64,000 bases of DNA, taken from contig NW_019211458.1 in the NCBI RefSeq assembly GCF_002443255.2, positions 18,595,939 to 18,659,938 on the forward strand, written 5' to 3'. Below are positions 1 to 9,683 of the stretch, piece by piece. Position numbers and translations under genes: made by a program. The notes below the pieces were generated by a model, which ran no database searches, was not told the origin of the DNA, and was given only the letters and a program-made list of their open reading frames with translations. This DNA comes from Varroa destructor. Its lineage: Eukaryota > Arthropoda > Arachnida > Mesostigmata > Varroidae. Numbering within the stretch: position 1 is the stretch's first letter; every line of letters begins with the position of its first letter.

Positions 1-143
1 ACTTGTACTCATCGGTTGATTAACGTATAAATACTTCTGGAAAGACCCGCGAAGAAAAGTTTTTTGCACTTTGGTTGATGCGTCTGCTCTACTTGAAAGC
101 TTTTTTGTAACAATGCACAGCTGATGCACGTCATTAAACGTAC

Positions 144-189
144 GTGCTGAAACCGTTACTGTCTCTGAGCTCGACGCGCATCAGTTCAG
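144..189 (-). CDS. candidate exon, 4th of left-edge minus chain
   Basis: Short open frame after the 450-513 exon. Its acceptor ends in cacag, and a branch-like actaac lies upstream on the minus strand. It begins with two bases that complete the split codon left by the previous exon, reads PELMRVELRDSNGFST, and ends at a GTACGT donor-like site. Function unknown. If real, the gene would continue past the left edge or end here with an alternative stop. The small size and modest donor make this the weakest member of the chain. Confidence 0.2.
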
Positions 190-449
190 CTGTGACAGGC
201 CTCAAACACTGGCCTTTCAGGTTGTTAGTTTTTTTCTACAATTCAGAGCTCATTTCTTCGTATCTTTCAGCACGTAAAAATGTTTTTGCAAGCCATTCTA
301 TAGCTACGATTACAAAAATGTGTAACCTTAAAGTGAGGCTATTGTTACGTATATTGATCTATATACCTGCACGTACACCGTTGAAAAGCGTGATCTATTT
401 ATATCATAAACCAACTCATCTATTGGGTAAATTTCATATTATCGCTTAC

Positions 450-513
450 GCACGTTATCCCCACAGCGTTGCAATGTCAGTTGGGATGTGCTGCCGTTCT
501 TCTTTACTTCGAG
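450..513 (-). CDS. candidate internal exon, left-edge minus gene
   Basis: Open frame of 64 nt reading LEVKKNGSTSQLTLQRCGDN. The acceptor is a good pyrimidine run of eight T, then taacatattag. The donor is gtaagc. An in-frame TAG lies exactly at the acceptor, so the frame opens with the exon. The 83-bp intron separating it from the exon at 597-666 is GT-AG with matching phase (0/0). The composition is protein-like (K, E, Q, T). No family recognised. Confidence 0.35.
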
Positions 514-596
514 CTAATATGTTAAAAAAAAGATACTCAAAAAGCTTCACGATATACCAGGAAGATAGAACTTCACGAAGATATGATACCTCTTAC

Positions 597-666
597 GTGA
601 AAATTGACTAATTCGTTAGAAACTTCGTACAGCTTTTGAGTCTCTTGCTTCGAAGCTGCCGTCGGC
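597..666 (-). CDS. candidate internal exon, left-edge minus gene
   Basis: Exon of 70 nt. The acceptor is ttttcgggtttgtacag and the donor gtaaga. It reads PTAASKQETQKLYEVSNELV followed by NFH, a charged, helix-compatible sequence without C or W. It starts with one base completing a codon begun by two bases of the exon at 1107-1240, and ends in phase 0, which matches the exon at 450-513. Phase agreement on both sides is the main support. Product unknown. Confidence 0.35.
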
Positions 667-1106
667 CTGTACAAACCCGAAAACTTTATGAGGAAAGCAA
701 TCCTTGGATACGTTACGTATTTTCCTCGAGGTCTATTAAATATAATCATCTTTTGGAACGTTGATTTGGTGCCTAAACAAATAAAGAAAAAATCTCGTTG
801 ATATATCGTACATATAACAATATGATCGAAAATGCACCGTATCAAATCAATAAATCAGAAACTATCAAGTATGTTCATCTCGTATAGGCCGGTAATACTG
901 ATAATAGTCCCAAAAAAATGTTTTGTCTCCTAGCTTCTTATACGTTTTGTTTACGTACCTGGACAAGAAAGGCTTTCAATGAGATGCGAAGAGGATCTTG
1001 TAATAGTTATTGGTATACGTGCACAACGCTTAACGAGTTAGTAAAGCGGTCCAACTAGTCAAGGAAAGCTCTCAGTGAGGAGCTGTCGCGAGTGTAGGAG
1101 TGTTAC

Positions 1107-1240
1107 CTCTGAACGAACCTTCCCCATTTAGCTGGCTTAAAAACAGGAACGGTGTAACATCGGATGGCAACCAAAGTAGTCTGGGCTTCCTTGTGGTCCT
1201 TAAAAGTCCAGAAGATCGGGTAAGGATAGTGCAGACACAG
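1107..1240 (-). CDS. candidate exon, left-edge minus gene
   Basis: Frame of 134 nt with a cttcacag acceptor and a gtaaca donor, ending KPAKWGRFVQ plus two bases that join the next exon as an Arg codon. The frame stays open upstream of the chosen acceptor, to about position 1310, so the true start may be earlier. A competing plus-strand open frame covers about 1079-1240 and ends in VVLKSPEDR before a gtaagg donor. The strand is therefore not settled. No domain recognised. Confidence 0.25.
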
Positions 1241-3981
1241 CTGTGAAGACGCAGAGGGGTCTGTGACCCAATTTGACAGGGTGTCGACACCCACCGAGGT
1301 AAAATAACCTTTCTAACCTAGTCTCTTTTAAGACTGCAGGCGTGCTTCGGGATTGAAAATTGCAGCTGCTGTTGCTGCTAGTCGACAAGAGGGGAAGTTA
1401 AGAAAACCAAGCAACTTAGTGAAGAGAGGGAGTAACGAAACTGAATGGGCAAGAAGCGGGATAACAGAGGTTGACAAGAAGTTTCAACTACTCAACGGAA
1501 AAACATTATGGAGCCAGCGATCGGCACCACGGGCAACAATTCAGTATCGAGTAGCGACCAGTAGTAGGGAAGGCGCAATTGGCAGTGGCACGAGGATGCT
1601 TTGTAGGCGTGGGAGCATCTTAAGAGACGGCTAAAGGAAGAGAAAGAAACTGAAAAGTAATAGGGCATACTTTTTGCGCCATTACACGATAACGCAACTG
1701 TCGTTAGGTCAGGAAAAAGCGTGTCAACAACTCATCGAGACGCCGGATGTAGCTGATGGGAAATTAGAATCGTATGTGTCAATTCGTGTGCTCCATCTTG
1801 TCGTTGGGTTCAGGAGCGTAACGGTTTGGCGACTAAGCCTTACTACTGCCCGCTTTGTTTGTACGATAGTCAAATTGTGGCTATCATCGAGGATGCTGTA
1901 TAGGTGAGGTGCAGTCTAGTGGAAATGTGGTTGCTCCAGAAAAGCGAAGGTCAGACGAGCTTTGTTTGTCAGAAAGTGTTTTCAGAGAATTTTCACACTT
2001 TAGAAGCAAAATGATACGAGCTTTGAGCGATATATTGGAGGACTTGCTACGTTTTTTCTATGAAAGCATTAAGATGCGATTGACCTGTATGGAAATAAGA
2101 TACTGTCAAGTCGAAACTTAGATTATGACAAACAATTGTATGTATTGCAATAAACAACATCGTTATTTGTGATAAATTAATATAAGAACTTCGACGTTTG
2201 CTTGTGAAAAAACAAGAAATTTTAGCAAATGTTCTAGTTTCGGATTTACACAAACAGTTAGAGCAAAACATTTTTTCGGATAAAACACTACGACCTCGAT
2301 TGTACGGGTCAAAATAGTTGGGTTGGCTTTCGATAGATTTTATTATAAATTAAATAATTGCATATTAATAATCAATCAAAACCGTCAAGACATTAAGAAC
2401 ACGTTGCAAATAGAAAACTCTTGCTTTGTCGGTATTCGTTACTGCCATTTGAGCTTTGTCTTCAAGCATAAGAATTTCCTGAAACCTTTCTTCGGAAATC
2501 TCGCACTAATTATTTTTCCATGTGTTTAAACAAAATTTCGACACCGTGCACGTTCTTTGCCATGTAAAGAATGTAGAGTCACGTTCAGCTACAACATTCA
2601 AATACTAACTTACAAGTATTTACGCCCCGTTTGAGATACAGAAAACTCCTGCGTAAGTGTGTTTCTTCGTAGTTCTCTAACGGTGTGTGTCGAAAAAGCG
2701 AAATCGTTAACGATTTGGTAACTTTTTCGCTAGTGGGCTTTACTGTTACGAGCCGATACCACCTGCCAGCGTTTGGCCTATATTGCCGACGCCATACGGC
2801 TTAAGGGGATTATTCCTTCACAGGCCACCGGCACCTGCTGATTGTTGTGCTTATCCTTTTTCGTCCTTCCTCACTAGTTTCACCTCTGCCTTCTAATGTG
2901 CTGCTGTGCCAATACTTAGACCAAAAAAACGGTGAGGCCATTTCAGTTCATGGTCACTCCGTAACTCTAAAGCTACTTCATTCCTTTTCTCTTCCTTCCT
3001 CTGAGTCTACCGCCCCAACCCCAATCAATCCACTTCCTAGACATTCGGCTCTTCTCCTGTTATAACGCGAGTGTATTCCAATGACTAGAAACAATAGGAG
3101 AAGTCGCAGCGACAGGTCGAAAGCGGCTGCGTCGCTGTCCAACGGTCCGTATCGGGCGTCAGAGGCATTTCCTATAACAGCAGGTGCCAGCAGTAGTGCC
3201 ATAGGCAGAAAGCGTCTACGCCAGAATATGATCTTTTCCCTTTGCTGCTTTCTTTATAGCGGGCTACCTTTAGTAACGCGATATCCCCCTCCTAGACAAA
3301 CAGGGAAGCACGGCGCATTTTGCCTAGGAATACTGCTAGTGGGTGGTATGGGATATAGCTGAGTAGAGGTAGAAATGGCTTGTTTCTACCTCAGCTTCCA
3401 AAAGGAAACGAAGTCAAGCGAAACGAGATCCATGAGGAGTCGAGCTGTAGTGAGTTCGATGAACGTCCTAACGATGGAAGAAATTAGTAAATAGGATGGA
3501 GGTAATCGTGACGTAGAAGACGAGTGAAGCAGAAAGAGCAGGGGTGGTTTCCCGTTTTACTTACGTAAAGGATAAAACGTAGGAGAAGTAAAAAGATCAA
3601 AGCGAACTAATAATGAATAGTGTAGACTCAATAGCTGCGTGTCTAGTTGAGCTAAAAAGGCTAGAGGTGAGGGTAAGATAACTATTATCCTATCAGAGTT
3701 CTACTTGCTTAGCCGGCCACTATCCAGCTTTTTCTTCTCCATAAAGCTAGCCAAGTTGGACGATACGCAACGGCGAGAGTCGCCAGAATGGCGTTGCGGA
3801 CAGCATAGAATGTCTAGAACAAGCCGATACGCTTACCCGAACCGTCTGTTACTTTTCCGTTCGTGCCATTGGTACTTCTTTAATACGTATGTGGCCAGAA
3901 CGCAAGCCTACCAATACTGCCTGCGCCGCCGTCACCGGCGCCATGTCCGCGTACCTAGACCAAAATTAGGTTAGTGATTAG
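1241..3981. other. stretch without convincing gene
   Basis: Only short frames lie here. The plus frame 1353-1634 and the AT-rich plus frame 2323-2529 lack paired splice sites. A small plus exon-like segment near 2617-2652 (IYAPFEIQKTP before gtaagt) is too short to trust. No repeats or RNA genes seen. Confidence 0.3.
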
Positions 3982-4088
3982 TTAGTGTTTCGTGCGGCCC
4001 ACGTGAGAGAAAGAATGAGCCGTACGATTCGCCGTTTGCGAAGCAGGCAGATGGGGACACAATAAACAGGACAAAGAAGCTGCTGCGG
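3982..4088 (+). CDS. candidate exon (first of plus chain at 4-7.4 kb)
   Basis: Open frame with no ATG. It includes RERKNEPYDSPFAKQADGDT and then INRTKKLLR, and ends in phase 0 at a gtaagg donor. The composition is strongly protein-like, with many D/E/K and few C/W. The acceptor is weak (gattag, little pyrimidine tract), so the left boundary is uncertain; 3986 is equally possible. The frame stays open to 4385 but becomes Arg/Ser-rich after the donor, as expected for intron sequence. Function unknown. Confidence 0.3.
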
Positions 4089-6377
4089 GTAAGGTCTGCG
4101 CGGCGGCCATATAAGTACCGACGAAGCATTGTAGTAGTAAGTGTGGCAAGCAACCCTGTACCACCACGCGCATCTTTATGTGGGAGAGACACAGCCGACG
4201 AACGGTTGTCTGTTAGCAGTAGTTGGGGTTTGGCAGTAGCAGCAACATGGCCTAGTGTAGCCTGCAGGGCACCTAGAGTGTCTACACGCGCAGCACGCCG
4301 GTCACGTTTATTTTCCAGTTGGAAAGGCTCTCGTCATCTTCCTTTTCGTTTACGAACTGACCATACGTCTGCTGTGCAGCTTTGAAATGGTACCATACAG
4401 TTACCCCTTCGTCTATCCCAATAACTTACCGAACAAGCTTTGTTCTTGCACACTTGGGCCCTCGTCAACCCCAGACCTACTGTGGGTATAGTCGAGCGGA
4501 AGCACCGACCTGCTAACGGCATTGTGGACCGTAACACAGAGACGGCACGCATAGTATCGACAATCAGAAACTGGAACAAATTTGTAGACAACAAGAACAC
4601 TGGTGATACAGCAAACGATGGAAATGACAGGAGAAGCAATGTAAATTTGAAGCATCGTTAAATTACAGTAATAGCTAAGTATAACTAGATACTTTACAGT
4701 GAGATTCAGAAGTTACAGAGAAGTAACCTTCAGAATATTTACTTCAGTAAAAGTTGCTACAACAATACTGTATTTTATTATTATGATGTTATGATGTTAC
4801 TTTTCTGTATACAAATTCATATTTACACTTTGTTTACGGATATGAGAACTCCAGCAACTACGTCACTCGAGCATAGAAGGATATGGGCGGCTGTGTAGCT
4901 CAAAACTCCATGCACAGCCATTAGGAAAAATACGAAGAAAGAAGGAGAGGGCCGCGAGCAAGGCCTGCCAGAAGTCACTCAAGCCTCTGTAAACGCTTTC
5001 GCCTACTGACACTCAGTCTCACACCACCAAGACCCTGCTGCCGCCGATCTTGAAAAAAAATCAGGGATAGAGGAAGGACTAGAATGGCAGTATCTTCTGT
5101 AAATACCGTATAATATAAAGTAAGTAAAAAGAAAGAAAGACGAAACGGCGGAAAAGATGGCACCAGCCATCACCACCAGAATGCGTCGTCAGTTAGCACC
5201 TATTCATAACGAATCACCTTTTCTACTGCAACACTTATTAGCCACGCGGCAAGCTGCTTTCTGCCGCTGCTGCTGATAACACTGATCGGCACAACTGCTG
5301 CTGCAGGCTCTGAAGCCTATTCCGCTGCTGCGAACTTGTTCGTATGACCGACTGGACTGCTAGAGTCCTCTCTATGACGCGCTGTCTCGTGTGCCCATGG
5401 GCTTTATCATGGATTGTCGTTCCTGCAATAGCTCGGACTCTTCTTTATCCTTCTGGAAGACGAACGAAGCTCGAAGAAACCGCGAAGTTGAGACAAGAAA
5501 CGCACGGGTGTGCTTTTCTAAAGAACCTTGCTGGCCGGCTTGAATGCACCCTCGCTAGTCAACTCTTGCGACGCATGAAAGACCGCAGTAGCCAACACGG
5601 AAGGTTTTACGCGACCCTTGTGCTGTCGCTACTCTTCCTACATTTCCAGATCACAGCACTGTTAAGAGCGTAGGCTAGCTCTACCGGAAGCCTCTGACGT
5701 TTTCCTCGCCATCTATGCTTCAATAACTGACCCATCTTTGCGTAATTATACCTTGGTCGTCGTTTTAGTCCTTCCCGTCGTGACCATAAATCGCCTGGAG
5801 AAAGGCTGCTTAGAGTGTACAGGCGCTCACCGAGAGAAGTCCTGTTGGTGTAATAGTTCCGTGCAGCTTGTAGGCGAGCCGGGACGCCTTTCTTACCAGA
5901 AGAGCGCAGTAACCCTATGATGAGTTACAGGGAAAACGAAAAGGGCCAAAAAGAGCGAGCATTTTTCCAAAATGGTTCGATAGGTGGTATGAAAAGTCCC
6001 TTGGGGAGAGAAAAAGAAGAAAACGAGCAGGCAAAATATATGGGACCAAGAAAAGCGACATAAAAAGAGGATGCGAATGGCGTAAAATCTAGATAGAACC
6101 ACAATGGTCCCGAAGGAGAAAAAGGTTAATGATAGAATTTGACCAACATTGACGATCGATGACGTAGCGCAGACAAAACCGTGTTTAGGACAAATGAAGT
6201 ATAAGTATCAAATGAAGGCGGTAAAAGGCCTAAAAAAAGGAAAGAAGAATAATGTGCGGTACTGCTACTGGTCAAGAAGGCAGCTTAAAACGAAGCACAA
6301 ATGTACAGTTGTTGCATTTGCTTCTACGAGTTTTACCACATAGTAGTATGTTGTTGACACTTCCGCTGACGGCATAG
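4089..6377. other. stretch without convincing gene
   Basis: Contains a short imperfect repeat (ttatgatg twice, about 4783-4799) and a plus open frame at 5344-5673 (109 codons) of Arg/Leu-rich composition without clear splice sites. It would be intron if the 4-7.4 kb chain is real. No RNA genes seen. Confidence 0.3.
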
Positions 6378-6425
6378 GGCGAACAATCTAAGCTACCGAA
6401 AGCATCCAACACAATAAATATCAAG
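6378..6425 (+). CDS. candidate short exon
   Basis: Exon of 48 nt reading GEQSKLPKASNTINIK. It is bounded by an acceptor (cttccgctgacggcatag) whose TAG is the in-frame stop just upstream, and by a strong donor (caag/gtaaga). Phases are 0/0, which agrees with the exon ending at 4088 and the one starting at 7349. It lies 144 bp upstream of the 42-bp tandem duplication. Short exons like this arise by chance, so confidence is low. Confidence 0.25.
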
Positions 6426-6569
6426 GTAAGAGCTACTCAAAACTTTCATACTGTTTTGCTGTATGCCAGATGTGCAGAGTCAAATCACACCGTACGGAGT
6501 AGCTATAGAAGGAATGAATAACGACAACGCGTGTCTGGCAGGGGCTAAGTAAAACACGCAAACTCTAGC

Positions 6570-6653
6570 GAGTCGTGGTGGTTTTTTTTGGGCTGAATTA
6601 CACTACGTATCGAGTCGTGGTGGTTTTTTTTGGGCTGAATTACACTACGTATC
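6570..6653. repeat. perfect 42-bp tandem duplication
   Basis: Two identical 42-bp units, 6570-6611 and 6612-6653, each starting gagtcgtggtgg, containing a run of eight T, and ending cactacgtatc. Read directly from the sequence; there are no mismatches, which implies a recent duplication or an active tandem locus. It lies in the presumed intron between the exons at 6378 and 7349 and adds 42 bp (14 codons) to an incidental minus-strand frame. Confidence 0.97.
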
Positions 6654-7348
6654 AAGTATTTAGTAATACCTGATTTAAAGAAGAGGCAAAACTGCTCTTT
6701 GTACGTAAGCTCCATATAATGCAGGGAAAAAGGAGCTGCAGCTGGAGGCCCGCTGGTGGCTGTTTTAACCAAGCATCACACGTGATACTCGTAGAGCTAA
6801 TACTGAGAAAGAAGAGTGCTAAAGTTTCGGTACGCTACGACAGTCACGGTACATGCCACGGTAGTGTAATGACACGAGTGATCTGGCGTTCGATGAACAA
6901 TAAACCTGGCACCCGCGGAAACGACGGGCAGTCAGGTTTTCAGGTACGTCAAGTTTTCATCTGTCTCACCATTTCTAGCATCGTTTCGCACGCCCGGGTG
7001 CGCCAACGATTACCACTACCCATCTCGGTTGCGCCTCTCACAGTTCCGTGAGTGGCCACGGCATGTCGCCCAAGCTCCCGCTGGCGTTGATGTTACTGAA
7101 TTTTCTTCGTCGTTAGTCAACGGTTGTGTGCCTAAAAGTGGGCCGGCGAGGCAAGAAACGGGTAGGAGAAACTATTCGCTCTATTTTGCCCCGATGTCCT
7201 CCACTTTCTTCCGCTCGTCATCGAGTCAACGACGGCTGCTTCGTTGACAATAGCTGTTTGTATTGTTCGCAACTACAGTTTCAATTTTCCTTCGACGGTA
7301 TCTTAGGAGCGTTGCGATGCATATAACGACTTTGTTTTTTTCTGTCAG

Positions 7349-7438
7349 CAGCTGCAACGACCTAAAGCGGCATTAAAGCCGACTCCTTTGGTGCGCTTCT
7401 GTTCCTACTACTGGCTGCCGATATGTGGACGAGCGTGA
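7349..7438 (+). CDS. candidate terminal exon
   Basis: Begins after one of the better acceptors in the window (ctttgtttttttctgtcag), with a cagcag doublet at the junction. The only open phase reads QLQRPKAALKPTPLVRFCSY and then YWLPICGRA to a TGA. Phase 0 at the start agrees with the exon ending at 6425. No AATAAA was noticed nearby. Product unknown. It could instead be a chance frame behind a pyrimidine tract. Confidence 0.3.
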   Translation, partial: QLQRPKAALKPTPLVRFCSYYWLPICGRA

Positions 7439-7695
7439 AAGGGTTCTTGCTGATACTAATAAGGCTTGGAAAAGAAAGTTGTCATAGAAATGCGATTTTA
7501 CAGCTACATCAACTTTTCCTCTATTTGTAGGCTTTTTCTTTCTCGCCTCCGGAAAGCCTTTTCTGGGCTGCTTCATTTTATCTGTCCGTGCTGTCGGCGT
7601 GGGCCGCAGAGAACGAAGGTTGAGGGGAAAGTTCTGACGCTATGACGCTCCTTTTTAGTTTTCATCTATCGCCAAAACATACGTAACTGATTGAG

Positions 7696-7754
7696 GTTTC
7701 AAGTGGCCGTCGTCCAATGGAGACGACCGAGTACCAGTTATTGTACTAGTAAAA
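7696..7754 (+). CDS. candidate exon upstream of 9.1-kb exons
   Basis: Frame of 59 nt, FQVAVVQWRRPSTSYCTSK, ending aaaa/gtgagt. The acceptor (gtaactgattgag) is mediocre. It leaves one base, which fits the two-base start of the exon at 9079. Weak on its own. Confidence 0.18.
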
Positions 7755-9078
7755 GTGAGTGCAGACGCATAGGAATATTTTGACAACGAATGCTAACAAT
7801 TGACAGTTAGTAGAATAAATCAACGAATCACGATACCATAATGTTAACCGCATACGACAACTACCAGAATTGCTACCTGAAAACGATTGCACGAATGGCC
7901 AAGTGGTCCGGTTCGCTCAAAAGGATTTCCTCCCTTATAACACTCCAGCAATCCTACCGAAAGTAAATCATGGTCTTTTTCGATAGATATTTGGCTTAGC
8001 TTAGGGCTTGAAAGTACCCGCCGAAACCATCCGTTCCTTTCTCTGCCTCATATTGTCCTAAAGACACTAGTTCTTGTCGCTCGTACCAACTCGGAGTAGG
8101 AACCTGTCATTAGGGATACGTATTACTCGGTGCGGGGCTGAATATCGTGAGCCAATGGTAAGCGAGCTTTATTTGCGCCCTTCGTTTAATTTGAGGAACA
8201 TCTAGGAAAGACGTCATGCCGGGGCCATCTTTGAATTCAGCAAAGATCTTTGAGCGTTCTTCATAATTATAGTCTCCGTCGTATATGACAAAGATGGCAA
8301 ACTGCTTCGGTTACGAAAAATGAAACGAAATAGATCTCAAAAGTGTACCTCATTGACAGGGAACATCAATATTTTCCAACTGAATCCGAGTTGAAATTCT
8401 TTTCACCACATAATGGTACTTCAGCGGGCTAACTGAGGTTTGATAAAACACTTCCAAGTAGCGTTTAAAAATGAAGTATAAAAGCGGACATTTATCTTTT
8501 GATCAGCTTAAGGTATAGGCCATATACGGTAAATGTGTACAACAATAGGAGATACATGAACTGCAAAACCGCATAGAAGAATTTAGCGTACAGCCTATGT
8601 GATAATAAGCTCACATAAGAATTCCAATGCCATTACAAGAATGACCGTACTGGTAATGATTTCTTATCAAAAAAATAAAAGAGACTAACCTAAAGAAAGA
8701 GGGATTCTGCAGAATGATGCGACAACCCATTTACTCCTGTCGAACTCCGTACGTCTCCACCATACAGTAGATGCGGTATCACCATACGAGACTCTCGCTC
8801 CATTTAGACTCTTCGGGGTGTATACACTAGCGTATCATGTCCTTCGGCACCTCGACTGCTCTGGTCGCCTCGTTGTTCACGGCCAAAGCAAATATTGTTT
8901 TGACGGACCGACATAGTGGATCCTGAAAAACACAGGCAGCCAACAAACGTAGCAGACAAATTGGCGATGCAACATCAAAACATTGCTTGGTGGTGCCTTT
9001 GTGCTTGTATTATTGCAGCAGCTGTAACGGGACCCATTGAACCAACAGTACGCTCCCTTTTGTTTTGCCTATGAATAG
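7755..9078. other. stretch without gene
   Basis: No open frame reached the notice threshold for most of this stretch, and no repeats were seen. Consistent with an intron or intergenic spacer. Confidence 0.35.
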
Positions 9079-9181
9079 ACGGTTGGAAAATATGTCTCTG
9101 CGCGCTTAGAGGTGCACAGTCAAAGAAGCTGCTAGATACAACATTGAACAGAATTACTATAAAAGGGGTTAAACGGACGAG
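9079..9181 (+). CDS. candidate internal exon
   Basis: Exon of 103 nt with a strong acceptor (cccttttgttttgcctatgaatag) and a strong donor (gag/gtaagc). It reads GWKICLCALRGAQSKKLLDT followed by TLNRITIKGVKRTR, a basic sequence. It enters with two bases and leaves with two; the next candidate exon supplies exactly one. The minus-strand open frame 8975-9319 (114 codons, Leu/Ser-rich) overlaps and is treated as its shadow. No family recognised. Confidence 0.35.
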
Positions 9182-9267
9182 GTAAGCAGAAGGGCGTTCA
9201 TTTGTGGGGTCGGTGCCCCGGGAGCAGCAGTGGAGGAGGAGAACTCCAGGCTGATGGGTATTTGTAG

Positions 9268-9307
9268 AATAGAGAAGGAGCATAGGCGTAGACAGTTGCA
9301 AGAATAA
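9268..9307 (+). CDS. candidate terminal exon, basic tail
   Basis: After an 86-bp GT-AG intron (acceptor gggtatttgtag), the frame continues RIEKEHRRRQLQE and stops at TAA. Phase agrees with the exon ending at 9181. Very short, so it depends on the upstream exon. Its stop lies only 42 bp from the stop of the candidate minus gene at 9350, a tail-to-tail arrangement. Confidence 0.28.
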
Positions 9308-9349
9308 GGGGCAAGCCACCGCATTTATCGATCTGATAAAAGAAACCGC

Positions 9350-9501
9350 CTACGCATTGGATGTTGCTACTGCTATCGAGCTAGGCGCATGGATAGCGAC
9401 GTAGCGACCTTGTAAATAGTTCGCTTTCTCTTCTATCCCTCTTTTTGCCGGTTCGACCTTTTTCCACGTGTTGGTCGTAACAAGCTCTGAACGAGCTTTG
9501 G
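9350..9501 (-). CDS. candidate terminal exon, minus gene at 9.4-9.7 kb
   Basis: Frame to a TAG reading AKARSELVTTNTWKKVEPAK, RGIEEKANYLQGRYVAIHAP and SSIAVATSNA, rich in K/A/E. The acceptor follows a good branch-like sequence (tatactaattttctgaaag). It starts with two bases that fit the one base left by a 14-nt micro-exon (9559-9572, between ctacttcag and gtaaga). No recognised domain. Confidence 0.28.
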
Positions 9502-9558
9502 CTTTCAGAAAATTAGTATAGCCAATGACCCTGTGGCGTTTCGATAGCCGAGTCTTAC

Positions 9559-9572
9559 CTGTCCAGTCGGAG
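9559..9572 (-). CDS. possible 14-nt micro-exon
   Basis: Fourteen bases lie between a good acceptor (ttctaccactacttcag) and a strong donor (cag/gtaaga) on the minus strand. Phases join the exons on either side (AG plus C, then G plus CC). Micro-exons are rare, so this may be coincidence; the frame also reads straight through part of this region. Confidence 0.15.
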
Positions 9573-9633
9573 CTGAAGTAGTGGTAGAATTGTGATGGCA
9601 GCCGCGGAATAGACAAAAACCCGAAACGCCTAC

Positions 9634-9683
9634 CTTGAAGAGCAAGTAGAACGCTCGAGCGACACGGGACGCTTCTCACGCCG
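9634..9683 (-). CDS. possible exon, minus gene at 9.4-9.7 kb
   Basis: Fifty bases after a textbook acceptor (gactcttcccttccag), ending at caag/gtaggc. Frame RREKRPVSLERSTCSS. Two phases are open; the one used here joins the micro-exon downstream. Upstream exons were not found. Confidence 0.2.

Noticed and set aside
144..611. 155-codon plus frame at the left edge
   Set aside because: Its composition is noisy, and it is antisense to the phase-consistent minus exons at 450-513 and 597-666. About one frame this long is expected by chance.
960..1028. Minus exon-like segment RCARIPITITRSSSHLIESL with a perfect ttactaac branch-like sequence
   Set aside because: Its only open phase does not fit the exon at 597-666, whereas 1107-1240 does.
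6850..6951. Collagen-like Gly-X-Y run (GTRGNDGQSGFQ) before a gtacgt donor on plus
   Set aside because: Only four consecutive triplets, roughly the number expected once by chance in this length. No neighbouring Gly-X-Y exons.
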